A stretch of 64,000 nt of DNA. Origin: Streptomyces caniferus (GTDB taxonomy: Bacteria; Actinomycetota; Actinomycetes; Streptomycetales; Streptomycetaceae). Shown here piece by piece: positions 17,387 to 26,844 of the stretch. The stretch is taken from the NCBI RefSeq assembly GCF_009811555.1, contig NZ_BLIN01000007.1, positions 269,190 through 333,189 of the forward strand. The letters run 5' to 3'. The notes under the pieces are model-generated. The model saw only the letters and a list, made by a program, of their open reading frames with translations. It ran no database searches and was not told the origin of the DNA. The position numbers were made by a program, and so were the translations under genes. Position 1 is the first letter of the stretch, and every line of letters starts with the position of its first letter.

Positions 17387-18400
17387 GTGGCACGGGTTCG
17401 GAGAAGGGGACGCCTCGTCGGCGCCGTGCTGGCGGCGGTGCTCGGCGTCTCGCTGGCGGGATGCAGCAGCACCGGAGGGCTGCGCGCCGAGCAGGAGCGC
17501 GCCGCCAAGTCCGCCGGCGGCAAGGCCGCGGTGAACACCCCCAGGTGGACGTTCGCGATGGTCACCCACTCGGGAGACGGCGACACCTTCTGGGACATCG
17601 TGCAGAACGGCGCCCAGCAGGCCGCCGTCAAGGACAACATCAAGTTCGTCTACGGGCACGACAAGGAGGCCCAGCGGCAGAGCCAGCTGGTGCAGTCCTA
17701 CATCGATCAGAAGGTCGACGGGCTGATCGTCTCGCTCGCCAAGCCCAGTGCGATGAAGGACGTGATCGCCAAGGCCGAGAAGGCCGGCATCCCGGTGATC
17801 ACGGTGAACTCCGGTGCCGAGGCGTCGAAGGCCTTCGGCGCGCTCAGCCACATCGGCCAGGACGAGACGGTGGCCGGTGAGGCGGTCGGCGAGGAGCTCA
17901 ACAAGCGCGGCCGGAAGAAGGCCCTGTGCGTCCTGCACGAGCAGGGCAACGTCGGCCATGAGCAGCGCTGCGACGGCGCCGAGAAGACCTTCAAGGGCGA
18001 TCTGCAGAAGCTGTACGTCGAGGGCACCAACATGCCCGATGTGCAGTCCTCCATCGAGTCCAAGCTCCAGGCGGACAGCTCCATCGACGCGGTCGTCACG
18101 CTCGGCGCACCGTTCGCCCCCACCGCCGTCAAGGCCAAGGAGCAGGCCGGCAGCAAGGCCGAGATCGACACCTTCGACCTCAACGCCCAGGTCGCGACCG
18201 GCCTCAAGGACGGCTCCCTCGGCTTCGCCGTCGACCAGCAGCCCTACCTCCAGGGCTACGAGGCCGTCGACCTGCTGTGGCTCTACAAGTACAACTCCGA
18301 CGTCCTCGGCGGCGGCAAGCCGGTGCTCACCGGACCCCAGGTGATCACCAAGAAGGACGCCGCCGCGCTGCAGGACTACACGAAGCGGGGGACCCGATGA
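17387..18400 (+). CDS. Sugar ABC transporter substrate-binding lipoprotein (copy 2)
   Basis: A 337-residue paralogue of the preceding gene, with the same fold. The GTG at 17387 begins a compact lipoprotein signal (lipobox LAGC, Cys26) and has GGAAGGG upstream; the longer open frame, including an ATG at 17222, would bury the signal sequence. The mature domain has FAMVTHSGDGDTFWDIVQNGAQQAAVKDNIKF, ITVNSGAEASKAFGALSHIGQDETVAGEAVGEELN and DQQPYLQGYEAVDLLWLYKYNSDVLGGGKPVL. The stop overlaps the permease ATG (ATGA), so this copy is the one coupled to the transporter core. Confidence 0.92.
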   Translation: MARVRRRGRLVGAVLAAVLGVSLAGCSSTGGLRAEQERAAKSAGGKAAVNTPRWTFAMVTHSGDGDTFWDIVQNGAQQAAVKDNIKFVYGHDKEAQRQSQLVQSYIDQKVDGLIVSLAKPSAMKDVIAKAEKAGIPVITVNSGAEASKAFGALSHIGQDETVAGEAVGEELNKRGRKKALCVLHEQGNVGHEQRCDGAEKTFKGDLQKLYVEGTNMPDVQSSIESKLQADSSIDAVVTLGAPFAPTAVKAKEQAGSKAEIDTFDLNAQVATGLKDGSLGFAVDQQPYLQGYEAVDLLWLYKYNSDVLGGGKPVLTGPQVITKKDAAALQDYTKRGTR

Positions 18401-19470
18401 GCCACACCGACGCACCGCCGCTGGGGCCCGCGGGGCCGCCCGCCAAGAGCGCCGGCGACGAACGGCTGCTGCACCGCTCCCTGGCGCGCCGGCTGATGGG
18501 CCGTCCCGAACTGGGCTCGGTCGTCGGCGCCGCCGCGGTCTTCGTGTTCTTCTCGATCGTCGCCGAACCGTTCCTGCGGGCCTCCAGCCTCTCCACCGTG
18601 CTCTATGCGTCCTCGACGATCGGGATCATGGCCGTGCCGGTGGCGCTGCTGATGATCGGCGGGGAGTTCGACCTCTCGGCCGGCGTGATGGTCGTCAGTT
18701 CGGCGCTGATCTCCTCGATGTTCAGCTACCAGATGACGGCCGACACCTGGGTGGGCGTCGGGGTGTCCCTACTGGTCACCCTGGCCATCGGGGCCTTCAA
18801 CGGCCTGCTGCTGACCCGTACTAAACTGCCCAGCTTCATCATCACGCTCGGCACCTTCTTCATGCTGACCGGCCTCAACCTCGGCTTCACCAAGCTGATC
18901 GACGGCACCGTCTCGACGAAGTCCATCGCCGACATGGAGGGCTTCGAGTCGGCCCGGAAGGTCTTCGCCTCGCACCTCACCATCGGCAGCGTCGACATCC
19001 AGATCACCATCCTGTGGTGGCTCGTGCTGGTCGCCGTCGCCACCTGGGTCCTGCTGCGCACCCGCGTCGGCAACTGGATCTTCGCGGTCGGCGGCAACGC
19101 CGACGCCGCACGGGCGGTGGGCGTCCCGGTCACCAAGACCAAGATCGGCCTCTATATGGGCGTCGCCTTCGCCGCCTGGGTCTCCGGCCAGCACCTGCTG
19201 TTCTCGTACGACGCGATCCAGTCCGGCGACGGTGTGGGCAACGAATTCCTGTACATCATCGCCGCGGCGGTCGGCGGCTGTCTGATGACCGGCGGCTTCG
19301 GCTCGGCGATCGGCGCGGCCGTCGGCGCCTTCATCTTCGGCATGGCCAGCAAGGGCATCGTCTACGCGCAGTGGAATCCGGACTGGTACAAGTTCTTCCT
19401 CGGCGCGATGCTGCTGCTCGCCACACTCCTGAACGCATGGGTCCGCAAGCGGGCGGAGGAAAAGGCATGA
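18397..19470 (+). CDS. Sugar ABC transporter permease (RbsC/AraH type)
   Basis: A 357-residue permease of the ribose/xylose/inositol type (BPD_transp_2). About ten hydrophobic helices are visible, with [22 protein letters not shown] and [43 protein letters not shown] in the first half, and the family motif [25 protein letters not shown]. The start ATG overlaps the stop of the second binding-protein gene, and its own stop overlaps the ATPase ATG, giving a tightly coupled operon. Confidence 0.93.
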   Translation: MSHTDAPPLGPAGPPAKSAGDERLLHRSLARRLMGRPELGSVVGAAAVFVFFSIVAEPFLRASSLSTVLYASSTIGIMAVPVALLMIGGEFDLSAGVMVVSSALISSMFSYQMTADTWVGVGVSLLVTLAIGAFNGLLLTRTKLPSFIITLGTFFMLTGLNLGFTKLIDGTVSTKSIADMEGFESARKVFASHLTIGSVDIQITILWWLVLVAVATWVLLRTRVGNWIFAVGGNADAARAVGVPVTKTKIGLYMGVAFAAWVSGQHLLFSYDAIQSGDGVGNEFLYIIAAAVGGCLMTGGFGSAIGAAVGAFIFGMASKGIVYAQWNPDWYKFFLGAMLLLATLLNAWVRKRAEEKA

Positions 19471-20276
19471 CAGCGCTGGTCGAGCTGACCGACGTCAGCA
19501 AGTACTACGGCAACGTCCGGGCGCTGGAAGGCGTGTCCCTGGAGGTGCACGCGGGGGAGATCTCCTGTGTGCTCGGGGACAACGGCGCCGGCAAATCCAC
19601 CCTCATCAAGATCATCGCCGGGCTGCACCGGCACGACGCCGGCTCCTTCACCATCGACGGGGAGGAGAGCGGCCTCTCCTCCCCGCGCGAGGCCCTGGAC
19701 CGCGGGATCGCCACCGTCTACCAGGACCTGGCCGTCGTCCCGCTCATGCCGGTGTGGCGGAACTTCTTCCTCGGCTCAGAGCCCACCACCGGCGTGGGCC
19801 CCTTCAAGCGGCTCGACGTCAGGACGATGCGCGAGACCACCCGCAGCGAGCTGCTGCGGATGGGCATCGACCTGCGCGACGTCGACCAGCCGATCGGCAC
19901 CCTCTCGGGCGGCGAGCGGCAGTGCGTCGCCATCGCCCGCGCCGTCTACTTCGGTGCCAAGGTCCTCGTCCTGGACGAGCCGACGGCGGCACTCGGCGTC
20001 AAGCAGTCCGGCGTCGTCCTCAAGTACGTCGCGGCCGCGCGGGACGCCGGGCTCGGCGTGGTGTTGATCACCCACAATCCGCACCATGCGTATCTCGTCG
20101 GTGACCGCTTCGTCCTGCTCAAACGCGGCGCGATGGCCGGCAGCCACGCCAAGTCGGAGATCACTCTGGAAGAGCTGACCCGCCAAATGGCGGGCGGCAG
20201 CGAACTGGAACAGCTCAGTCATGAGCTGGCCAGGACCGCGACCCCGGAATTCCCCGGCGGCCATCGCCCCGAGTGA
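19467..20276 (+). CDS. Sugar ABC transporter ATPase (single nucleotide-binding domain)
   Basis: A 269-residue ABC ATPase that energises the sugar permease. Walker A is GDNGAGKST, the Q-loop region TVYQDLAVV, the signature LSGGERQ, Walker [13 protein letters not shown], and the switch His is in LITHNPHHA. Classical ribose-type systems use a fused two-domain RbsA of about 500 residues; this one is a single domain and must act as a homodimer. The ATGA overlap with the permease supports the start at 19467. A strong hairpin follows the stop. Confidence 0.93.
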   Translation: MTALVELTDVSKYYGNVRALEGVSLEVHAGEISCVLGDNGAGKSTLIKIIAGLHRHDAGSFTIDGEESGLSSPREALDRGIATVYQDLAVVPLMPVWRNFFLGSEPTTGVGPFKRLDVRTMRETTRSELLRMGIDLRDVDQPIGTLSGGERQCVAIARAVYFGAKVLVLDEPTAALGVKQSGVVLKYVAAARDAGLGVVLITHNPHHAYLVGDRFVLLKRGAMAGSHAKSEITLEELTRQMAGGSELEQLSHELARTATPEFPGGHRPE

Positions 20277-20284
20277 TCACCACC

Positions 20285-20318
20285 GCGCCCCGCGCGGCCC
20301 CAGGGCCGTGCGGGGCGC
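20285..20318 (+). terminator. Hairpin terminator after the ABC ATPase
   Basis: GCGCCCCGCGCGGCCC pairs with GGGCCGTGCGGGGCGC over 16 bp with one G-T wobble and a 2-nt loop, 9 bp after the ATPase stop. It probably ends or attenuates the transcript before the ROK kinase gene. Confidence 0.7.
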
Positions 20319-20472
20319 GTTACTCCCCGTCGCGGTGCGCCGGACGCCGCCGGTGATGCACAATCGCACCGAACCCGCACATCGAGGCCCCGGCCTCCCG
20401 AGACCCCGCAGGGACGAGACGACTCTTGCGAGCACGCAGCCGCCGCGACCATTACGGCGAAGAGGTGGGTCG

Positions 20473-21594
20473 ATGAGCATGTACCGGGACCGGGTGCACC
20501 GAGGATCGGCCAGAGCCACCGTGCTGCGCACGGTCGGCACCCGCGAGCGGCGCTCGCATCTGACCGCCCCCCGGGTACCCACCGTGGGTATCGACATCGG
20601 CGGCACCAAGGTCATGGCGGGTGTGGTCGACGCCGACGGCACGATCTTGGAGAAGGTCCGCACGGAGACGCCGGACAAGTCCAAGAGCCCCAAGGTCGTC
20701 GAGGACACCATCACCGAGCTGGTGCTCGACCTCTCCGACCGGCACGACGTCCATGCGGTCGGCATCGGCGCGGCCGGCTGGGTCGACGCGGACCGCAGCA
20801 AGGTGCTGTTCGCACCGCATCTGAACTGGCGCAACGAGCCGCTGCGCGACCGCCTCGCCGGCCGCCTCGCCGTCCCGGTCATGGTCGACAACGACGCCAA
20901 CACCGCCGCCTGGGCGGAGTGGCGCTTCGGCGCCGGCCGCGGCGAGGACCATCTCGTCATGATCACGCTCGGTACCGGCATCGGCGGCGCGATCCTGGAG
21001 GACGGCGCCGTCAAGCGCGGCAAGTACGGCGTGGCCGGTGAATTCGGCCATATGCAGGTCGTCCCCGGCGGCCACCGCTGCCCGTGCGGCAACCGCGGCT
21101 GCTGGGAGCAGTACAGCTCCGGCAACGCCCTGGTCCGCGAGGCCCGTGAGCTGGCCGCCGCCGACTCCCCGGTCGCGTACAACATCATCGAGCGGGTCGG
21201 CGGCCGCATCGGCGACATCACCGGACCGCTGATCACCGAGCTGGCCCGGGAGGGCGACGCGATGTGCGTCGAACTCCTCCAGGAGATCGGCCAGTGGCTC
21301 GGCGTCGGCATCGCCAACCTCGCCGCTGCCCTCGACCCCTCCTGCTTCGTCATCGGCGGCGGTGTCAGCGCCGCCGACGACCTGCTGATCGGCCCGGCCA
21401 GAGAGGCCTTCCGGCGGCAGCTCACCGGCCGCGGCTACCGTCCCGAGGCCACCATCACCAAGGCGCAGCTGGGCCCCGAGGCCGGTATGGTCGGCGCCGC
21501 CGACCTGGCCCGCCTGGTGGCCCGCCGCTTCCGGCGTGCCAACCGGCGGCGGGTCGAGCGCTACGAACGCTACGAACGGGCGGGCCGACGATGA
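20473..21594 (+). CDS. ROK-family sugar kinase
   Basis: A 373-residue ROK protein with the phosphate-1 motif VGIDIGGTKVMAGVVD, the catalytic-site region VDNDANTAAWAEWRFG, GTGIGGAILEDG, and the ROK zinc motif GHRCPCGNRGCWEQYSSG. It lacks the N-terminal DNA-binding domain of ROK repressors but carries an Arg-rich leader of about 37 residues before the kinase fold. It probably phosphorylates the hexose (glucose or an analogue) brought in by the adjacent ABC system. GAAGAGG precedes the ATG at 20473. The stop overlaps the next gene (ATGA). Confidence 0.9.
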   Translation: MSMYRDRVHRGSARATVLRTVGTRERRSHLTAPRVPTVGIDIGGTKVMAGVVDADGTILEKVRTETPDKSKSPKVVEDTITELVLDLSDRHDVHAVGIGAAGWVDADRSKVLFAPHLNWRNEPLRDRLAGRLAVPVMVDNDANTAAWAEWRFGAGRGEDHLVMITLGTGIGGAILEDGAVKRGKYGVAGEFGHMQVVPGGHRCPCGNRGCWEQYSSGNALVREARELAAADSPVAYNIIERVGGRIGDITGPLITELAREGDAMCVELLQEIGQWLGVGIANLAAALDPSCFVIGGGVSAADDLLIGPAREAFRRQLTGRGYRPEATITKAQLGPEAGMVGAADLARLVARRFRRANRRRVERYERYERAGRR

Positions 21595-22163
21595 CCGAGA
21601 CCGACCTGCACACGGTGCACGACGATCCGCACCCCGCCCCGCCGCCGCGCGGCAAGCGCCGGCGCCCGGTGCTGATGGCGCTGATCGTCTTCCTGCTGAT
21701 CGCGATCCCGGCCGGCTATATCGTCATCTCCGCCGAGCAGAGCCGGGACAGCGGCGAGGGCAAGGAGGCCGAGGCCGCCGCCACCGGCCTGACCAACGCC
21801 TTCCCCTCGAAGGTCCAGCAGCGGATCTACAACGTCCCGGTGCCGATCGGCTCCACGCCGGTCTACTACTACGAGACCAACTCCTGGCAGACCAGTTCGC
21901 TGTTCGTGCAGTTCAGGACCAACGAGTGGGGCCTGGAGCACTACCTCAACGCCGTCGGCACCAGCACCGCCGCCCTCAAGAAGAACCAGCGGACCATCTC
22001 GTCCGAGCAGGCGGCGAAGGTCGGCTGGGACCTCGGCATCGACGCGCCGTGGGCCGGTACCACGACCACGGGCCGGGCACCGCATCCGCGCCAGCGGATC
22101 ATGGTCAACTACGACGAGCCGGGGCATCCGGTCGTCTACACCGTGTCGACTGTGAAGTTCTGA
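21591..22163 (+). CDS. Conserved single-pass membrane protein of unknown function
   Basis: A 190-residue protein. A Pro- and Arg-rich cytoplasmic N-terminus (about 28 residues) is followed by one membrane helix (RPVLMALIVFLLIAIPAGYIVISA) and an extracytoplasmic domain of about 135 residues with VQQRIYNVPVPIGSTPVYYYETNSWQTSSLFVQF and a terminal PGHPVVYTVSTVKF. I recognise no family. The ATG overlaps the ROK kinase stop, so it is translationally coupled to the sugar kinase and may be a membrane partner of the uptake system. Confidence 0.75.
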   Translation: MTETDLHTVHDDPHPAPPPRGKRRRPVLMALIVFLLIAIPAGYIVISAEQSRDSGEGKEAEAAATGLTNAFPSKVQQRIYNVPVPIGSTPVYYYETNSWQTSSLFVQFRTNEWGLEHYLNAVGTSTAALKKNQRTISSEQAAKVGWDLGIDAPWAGTTTTGRAPHPRQRIMVNYDEPGHPVVYTVSTVKF

Positions 22164-22312
22164 CGGGGCGGGCCGGGCCGGGATGAGCCGGCCGTGAACC
22201 CCGGCGCGGTGTGCGCTCGCACCCGCGCGGAACAGCGGACGCCACACCAGCCGTACGGCCTCTGCCCCCGGCCCACGCCCACCGGCTCACGGGCGGGGCC
22301 GGGGACGGAACG

Positions 22313-23503
22313 TCAGGCCCGGGTGTGGGCGGACAGGGTGGCCAGGCCCCGGGCCAGGTCCTCCTTGAGATCGTCGAGGGCTTCGAAGCCGGCGTGCACG
22401 CGCAGCAGGGGGCCGCGGCCCGTCCAGGTGCCCGGGAGGCGGTGGGTGACCGGGTCGGCCGGCACGATCAGGCTCTCGTAGCCGCCGTAGCTGTGGCCGA
22501 GGCCGAACAGCCGCAGCTCCCCGAGCAACGCGTCCACGGCGGGCTTGCCGGGCCCGGGTGCGAGTTCGAGGCCGAACAGGCCCGCGGCGCCGGTGAAGTC
22601 CCGGCACCACAGTTCGTGCCCGGGGTCGCCCGGCAGCGCCGGGTGCAGCACGGCGCGCACCCCCTCCTGTTCGCGCAACCAGGAGGCGAGGCCGACGGCT
22701 TGGTGATGGTGCTCACGCATCCGGACGCCCAGCGTACGGAGCCCGCGCAGGCCCAGATAGACGTCGTCCGCGCCGGCGCACTGGCCGAGCCGGATCGCCG
22801 TGGCGCGCACCGCGGGGTAGGTCTCCTCGGAGCACACGATGGCCCCGAGGATGCTGTCGGCGTGACCGGTGAGGTACTTCGTCGCCGAGTGCACGACGAC
22901 ATCGGCGCCCAGCTCCAGGGGGCGGTGAAAGACGGGGGTGGCCCAGGTGTTGTCGATGAGGGTGACCACGTCGTGGTTGCGGCACACGCTCGTGACGGCA
23001 GGGACGTCCTGTACCTCGAAGGTCGTGGAGCCGGGTGACTCCAGGCAGACGAGGCGCGTGGTGGGGCGGATCAGGTCCTCGATGGACTTGTCCGTACGGG
23101 GGTCGTAGTACTCCGTCTCCACGCCCAGATCGGCCAGCGAGTTGCAGAATTTGCGGGTGGGCAGATAGACGGAGTCGCTCACGAGGATGTGGTCGCCGGC
23201 CCGGACGAACGACAGGATCGCCGTGGTGATCGCCGCGAGACCCGAGCAGGTGGCGACGGCGGCGTGCCCGCCCTCCAGATCGGTCAGTGCGGTCTCGAAG
23301 GCGCGGCCGGTGGGTGTGCCGAAGCGGCCGTAGACCGGCATCCGGCGCTTGAGGGGGTCGGCCTGCGAGGCGTCCAGCGCGGCCACGTTCTCGTAGAGCA
23401 CCGTCGAGGCGCGGTGGACGGGCGGGTTGACGTAGCCGTGCTGTTGCCGCGGGTCGGAGCCGGCGTGCACGAACCGGGTGTCCATCGAAGGCCGGCCGGT
23501 CAT
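22313..23503 (-). CDS. MetC-like PLP-dependent Cys/Met metabolism lyase
   Basis: A 396-residue fold-type I PLP enzyme of the Cys/Met metabolism family, closest in pattern to cystathionine beta-lyase (MetC). Key pieces are VNPPVHRASTVLYENV, YGRFGTPTGRAFETALTDLEGG, CSGLAAITTAILSFVRAGDHILVSDSVYLPTRKFC, the PLP-Asp region TLIDNTWATPVF and the Schiff-base Lys in VVVHSATKYLTGHADSILG. Such enzymes release thiols by beta-elimination, or carry out gamma-replacements. It is the last gene of the coupled minus-strand cluster (ATGA overlap with the exporter gene), so it probably supplies or removes sulfur in that pathway rather than making methionine. Confidence 0.88.
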   Translation of the reverse strand: MTGRPSMDTRFVHAGSDPRQQHGYVNPPVHRASTVLYENVAALDASQADPLKRRMPVYGRFGTPTGRAFETALTDLEGGHAAVATCSGLAAITTAILSFVRAGDHILVSDSVYLPTRKFCNSLADLGVETEYYDPRTDKSIEDLIRPTTRLVCLESPGSTTFEVQDVPAVTSVCRNHDVVTLIDNTWATPVFHRPLELGADVVVHSATKYLTGHADSILGAIVCSEETYPAVRATAIRLGQCAGADDVYLGLRGLRTLGVRMREHHHQAVGLASWLREQEGVRAVLHPALPGDPGHELWCRDFTGAAGLFGLELAPGPGKPAVDALLGELRLFGLGHSYGGYESLIVPADPVTHRLPGTWTGRGPLLRVHAGFEALDDLKEDLARGLATLSAHTRA

Positions 23504-24753
23504 GACACCACTTCCAGATCCGACTGCTCGTCGTGGGGTGCGGCCGCCACGGTCCGGCGGCCGCCGAGTACCAGGGCGATGGCTGCCGCGACGGCGCACT
23601 GCACGGCGACGGCGGTCCAGAACATCCCCAGGTCGTGTGCGCTTTCGTAGTGGGCGAAGAGAAAGCCGCCCACGACACCGGCGAGGAGGCCGCCGACACC
23701 CGCCGTCAGCCGCTGGACGCCGAAGGCGAAGGTCGGATTGCTCGGTATGCGGTCGACCATTTCCAGGTCACAGCGCAGGAAGAGGAACACCTCACCGAGG
23801 CTGAAGAGCACGGTGCCGCCCAACAGGGCAGCCGTGTGCCCCAGCGACATCACGGCCGTCCCGGCAGCCATCAAGGCGAATGAGCCGGCCACCAGGCGGC
23901 GGTAGTCGGCCCGCGCGATCCAGCCCGACAACGGCGGCTGGAGGGCCACCATCATGGCGCAGTTGACGAGCATGGCCCAGCCGAGGACCTGGATGTTGTG
24001 CACACCCGCGGCGTACAGACCGAGGAAGCTCTGGAAGAAGAAGTAGAGGTAGAAAGCCAGGGCCGTGAAGAACACCGGCCGCAGGGCGCCGCGCAGTGTC
24101 CGGAGCTTCCCGTCGGGGGCGGGCCCGTCGACGCCGACGCCGCCCGGTGCGGCGTCCCGGCGGCGTGCGAGGGGCTGCATGGTGAGCTGGTGGGCCAGGG
24201 TGATCACACCGAACAGCGCCGCGGCGCCGAGCAGCAGCGCCACCGGATCGGCGTCGATCAGGACCGCGGCCAGCAACGGCCCGAGCCCCATCCCGGCGTT
24301 GAGGGCCGCGCTGCTGACCCCGAGGAACAGCGGCCGCAGCTCGTCGGAGACGCAGGTGACGATGTACGCCTTGTTCGCCGGGAGGTAGAGCGCCGGCCCG
24401 GCGGCGACGAGAACCACCGCCGGGTAGGCGACCCAGGGGACCTTCACGGCAAGCCCCAGCAGGAGCAGACCCGTGGTCCGCAGAGCGAGGGAGCCGACCA
24501 TCGTCCGCTTGAGGCCGAGCCGGTCCACGACCAGGCCGCCCAGGATGCTGCCGCCGAACTGGATGAACGTGGCGACGGCCACCAGTACGCCGGCCAGGCG
24601 GACGTCCAGGCCCACCGCTTGGACCATCAGGACGCCGATGAACGGGGTGACCATGTAACTGCCGAGTGCGACCACGAAGGACAGCACGATCAGCGACTTG
24701 AGGCTCGACGACAGCCCCCTGAACGTGTGCCACTTGGCCGAGAGTGCGGACAT
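23500..24753 (-). CDS. MFS transporter, probable exporter of the cluster product
   Basis: A 417-residue major facilitator with about twelve helices. The TM2-3 loop motif is GGLVVDRLGLKRTMV (a D-x-x-G-x-K/R-R/K variant), and a Pro-rich central loop lies between the two six-helix halves (LARRRDAAPGGVGVDGPAPDG). Its start overlaps the sulfurtransferase stop (GTG ATG in frame at 24756/24753; either could initiate), and its stop overlaps the MetC-like ATG. Position in the middle of a biosynthetic run suggests export or self-protection. Confidence 0.85.
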   Translation of the reverse strand: MSALSAKWHTFRGLSSSLKSLIVLSFVVALGSYMVTPFIGVLMVQAVGLDVRLAGVLVAVATFIQFGGSILGGLVVDRLGLKRTMVGSLALRTTGLLLLGLAVKVPWVAYPAVVLVAAGPALYLPANKAYIVTCVSDELRPLFLGVSSAALNAGMGLGPLLAAVLIDADPVALLLGAAALFGVITLAHQLTMQPLARRRDAAPGGVGVDGPAPDGKLRTLRGALRPVFFTALAFYLYFFFQSFLGLYAAGVHNIQVLGWAMLVNCAMMVALQPPLSGWIARADYRRLVAGSFALMAAGTAVMSLGHTAALLGGTVLFSLGEVFLFLRCDLEMVDRIPSNPTFAFGVQRLTAGVGGLLAGVVGGFLFAHYESAHDLGMFWTAVAVQCAVAAAIALVLGGRRTVAAAPHDEQSDLEVVS

Positions 24754-25622
24754 CACGCCGACGGCCCTCCGCTCTGCGGACCGGTGACGACCGGCCGGTC
24801 CGCGTGCGGCAGACCCCATTCGCTCCAGGACCCGTCGTACACGGCCAGGTCGTCGTATCCGGCCAGCTCGGCCCCCAGCGCCAGGATGCAGGCGGTGACG
24901 CCGGATCCGCAGCTGAAGACCAGGCGCCGACGCTCTCCGGCGAGCGGGGCGAACGCGTCGCGCAGCTGCGACGCGGGCCGCATCCGGCCGTCCCGTTGGA
25001 GCTCGCCGAACGGCAGGTTGAGCGCTCCGGGCATATGGCCGGGACGCAGCCCGGGGCGGGGCTCGGCGACCGCTCCGGCGAAGCGGTCGCGGGTGCGGGC
25101 GTCGAGGACCGCCGAGGCCGGATCGGTCAGGGCCGCGGCGACCGCGTCGCTGCCGACGATCAGGCCGGGACGCGGCCGTGCGGTGAAGCCGCCGGGGCGT
25201 GCGGCGGCCGCGGGTGCGCCGGTTTCGCATGGCAGCCCGGCGGCGCGCCAGGCGGGCAGGCCGCCGTCGAGCACGGCCACCCGCTCCAGGCCCATGGCCC
25301 GCAGCATCCACCATGCGCGGGCACTGGAGTAGAGGCCCGCGCCGTCGTAGACGACGACGGTGTCGCCGTCGTCCACGCCCAGCGCGCGCAGTTCCCGGGT
25401 GAAGTGGTCGGCACCGGGCATCGTGTGCGGCAGCGGACCGGAGTGGTCCGAGAGCGCGCCGTCGATGTCGAAGGGCCGTGCCCCCGGGATCCGTTCGCCG
25501 GCGTCGCGGTGCGCGCCGATCGAGGCGTCGAGCACCACCAGCCCGGGGGCGCCCAGCCGCGGCGCCACCCAGTCCGTACCGACCAGCGGGCCCGGCAGGG
25601 TGCCGGGCGCCCGCCCGCTCAT
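24753..25622 (-). CDS. 3-mercaptopyruvate-type sulfurtransferase (two rhodanese domains)
   Basis: A 289-residue tandem-rhodanese protein. The N-terminal domain (TVVVYDGAGLYSSARAWWMLRAMG) is the inactive one, with Asp at the catalytic position. The C-terminal domain carries the active loop CGSGVTA in RRLVFSCGSGVTACIL, the loop typical of 3-mercaptopyruvate sulfurtransferase rather than thiosulfate rhodanese. The enzyme would form a persulfide and pass sulfane sulfur to an acceptor. The ATG overlaps the upstream ATP-grasp stop (ATGA) and its stop overlaps the exporter start, tying it to the cluster. A dedicated sulfur donor is the inferred role. Confidence 0.9.
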   Translation of the reverse strand: MSGRAPGTLPGPLVGTDWVAPRLGAPGLVVLDASIGAHRDAGERIPGARPFDIDGALSDHSGPLPHTMPGADHFTRELRALGVDDGDTVVVYDGAGLYSSARAWWMLRAMGLERVAVLDGGLPAWRAAGLPCETGAPAAAARPGGFTARPRPGLIVGSDAVAAALTDPASAVLDARTRDRFAGAVAEPRPGLRPGHMPGALNLPFGELQRDGRMRPASQLRDAFAPLAGERRRLVFSCGSGVTACILALGAELAGYDDLAVYDGSWSEWGLPHADRPVVTGPQSGGPSA

Positions 25623-26830
25623 CGCGTGCCTCCGGTGGAAGCGGGGAACCACTGGGCGCGGTCGGCGAACCAGGTCGCCACGTTCTCCAGGTTGGCCGCC
25701 ACGTCCTCCTCGGTGTCGCCGCCGACGACGTAACCGGCCAGGAAGAGGCCGGACTTGACCCCGCCGTGGTACTCCTCGCCGACCGTGCCGGTGAGCGCGA
25801 CCTCCTTGACGCACGCCGGCTCGTCACCGGAGGGCAGATGGGTCAGCACGCCGTCCGAGGGCGGGATGCACAGGGCGCCGGTGGGCCGGTAGGCGGGGGT
25901 GCCCAGGGTGCTGGGGAGGCCGCATTCGGCATACAGCCACTCCTTGTCGAGATCGATGCCGAAGGCGTGCCGGACCATGGCGCTGATCATCCCGCCGCCG
26001 GTCCGGCTGGCGATCTCGCAGAACACCGTCCGGTCGTCGGGGGTGATCCACAGTTCCGCGTGAAAGGCGGTGTGTGGTGGCGTGGGCAGCTCCGCCAGCA
26101 CCGCCCTGGCCGCCTTGAGCAACCTGTCGTGGACGGGATCCTGGGGTGTCAGCGGGAGGTTGGCCACCCAGTGGTTCGCCCGGAAGGACAGGCAGTCGTT
26201 GAGGTAGCGGAAAGGGTGTGCGAACACCACCTCGCCGTTCACGACCAGCCCGTCCACGTGGTACATCTGCCCGGGTACGAACACCTCGATCTCGCTCGCG
26301 CCGCGCCAGGGACGGGCGAGGTAGGCGTCCAGCTCGGCCTCGTCACGGATGATGGCCGCTCCCAGCGAGCCGGACTCCGAGAGCGGCTTGATCACCACGG
26401 GATAGCCGTGCTCGGCGACGAACTCCAGGGCGGTGTAGGCCGAATCCAGGGGCCGGTAGACGGGAATCTCCACCGGGCCCCCGACGAGGCGGTCCTTCAT
26501 GACCACCTTGTCGCGGAAGGCCAGGGCGCTGGCGGTCCGCTGTCCCGGCAGGTCCAGCAGGTCGCGCAGCTGGGCGGCGCGTACCACGTCCGCCTCGGCG
26601 CGGGCGAAGACGGCCGTGACGGCGTGCTCGCGGGCCAGGCGCAGTGCCGTCTTCTCGACGAGCTGGTTGGTGTCGTAGTCGTCGAAGGCGTGCACATGGG
26701 GCAAGTGGCCGTATCCGGCGGCGAACTCGGTGGTGGTGAGGAGGACCGGAACGATGCCGGTGCCGGCCAGCCAGCGGTCGTAAGGGGTCTTGGCGTAGGG
26801 CGTCTTGGCGAAGACGAGGACGTGCGGCAT
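25619..26830 (-). CDS. ATP-grasp ligase (cluster ligase A)
   Basis: A 403-residue ATP-grasp enzyme. The N-terminal domain (MPHVLVFAKTP...) is followed by the nucleotide-binding Lys in GYPVVIKPLSESGSLGAAI, the hinge EIEVFVPGQMYHVDGLVVNGEVVFA and the metal-binding region HAELWITPDDRTVFCEIASRTGGGMISAMV. The family activates a carboxylate as acyl-phosphate and joins it to an amine, or occasionally to a thiol. It differs strongly from the other ATP-grasp protein at 28243-29529. The gene starts 14 bp after the radical SAM stop and overlaps the sulfurtransferase gene. The substrates are not predictable from sequence. Confidence 0.9.
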   Translation of the reverse strand: MPHVLVFAKTPYAKTPYDRWLAGTGIVPVLLTTTEFAAGYGHLPHVHAFDDYDTNQLVEKTALRLAREHAVTAVFARAEADVVRAAQLRDLLDLPGQRTASALAFRDKVVMKDRLVGGPVEIPVYRPLDSAYTALEFVAEHGYPVVIKPLSESGSLGAAIIRDEAELDAYLARPWRGASEIEVFVPGQMYHVDGLVVNGEVVFAHPFRYLNDCLSFRANHWVANLPLTPQDPVHDRLLKAARAVLAELPTPPHTAFHAELWITPDDRTVFCEIASRTGGGMISAMVRHAFGIDLDKEWLYAECGLPSTLGTPAYRPTGALCIPPSDGVLTHLPSGDEPACVKEVALTGTVGEEYHGGVKSGLFLAGYVVGGDTEEDVAANLENVATWFADRAQWFPASTGGTR

Positions 26831-26844
26831 GTGCGTGTTCTCCT

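Noticed and set aside
22207..23038. Plus-strand open frames (275 codons) opposite the MetC-like gene
   Set aside because: Shadow of a well-supported PLP enzyme with all active-site motifs on the minus strand.
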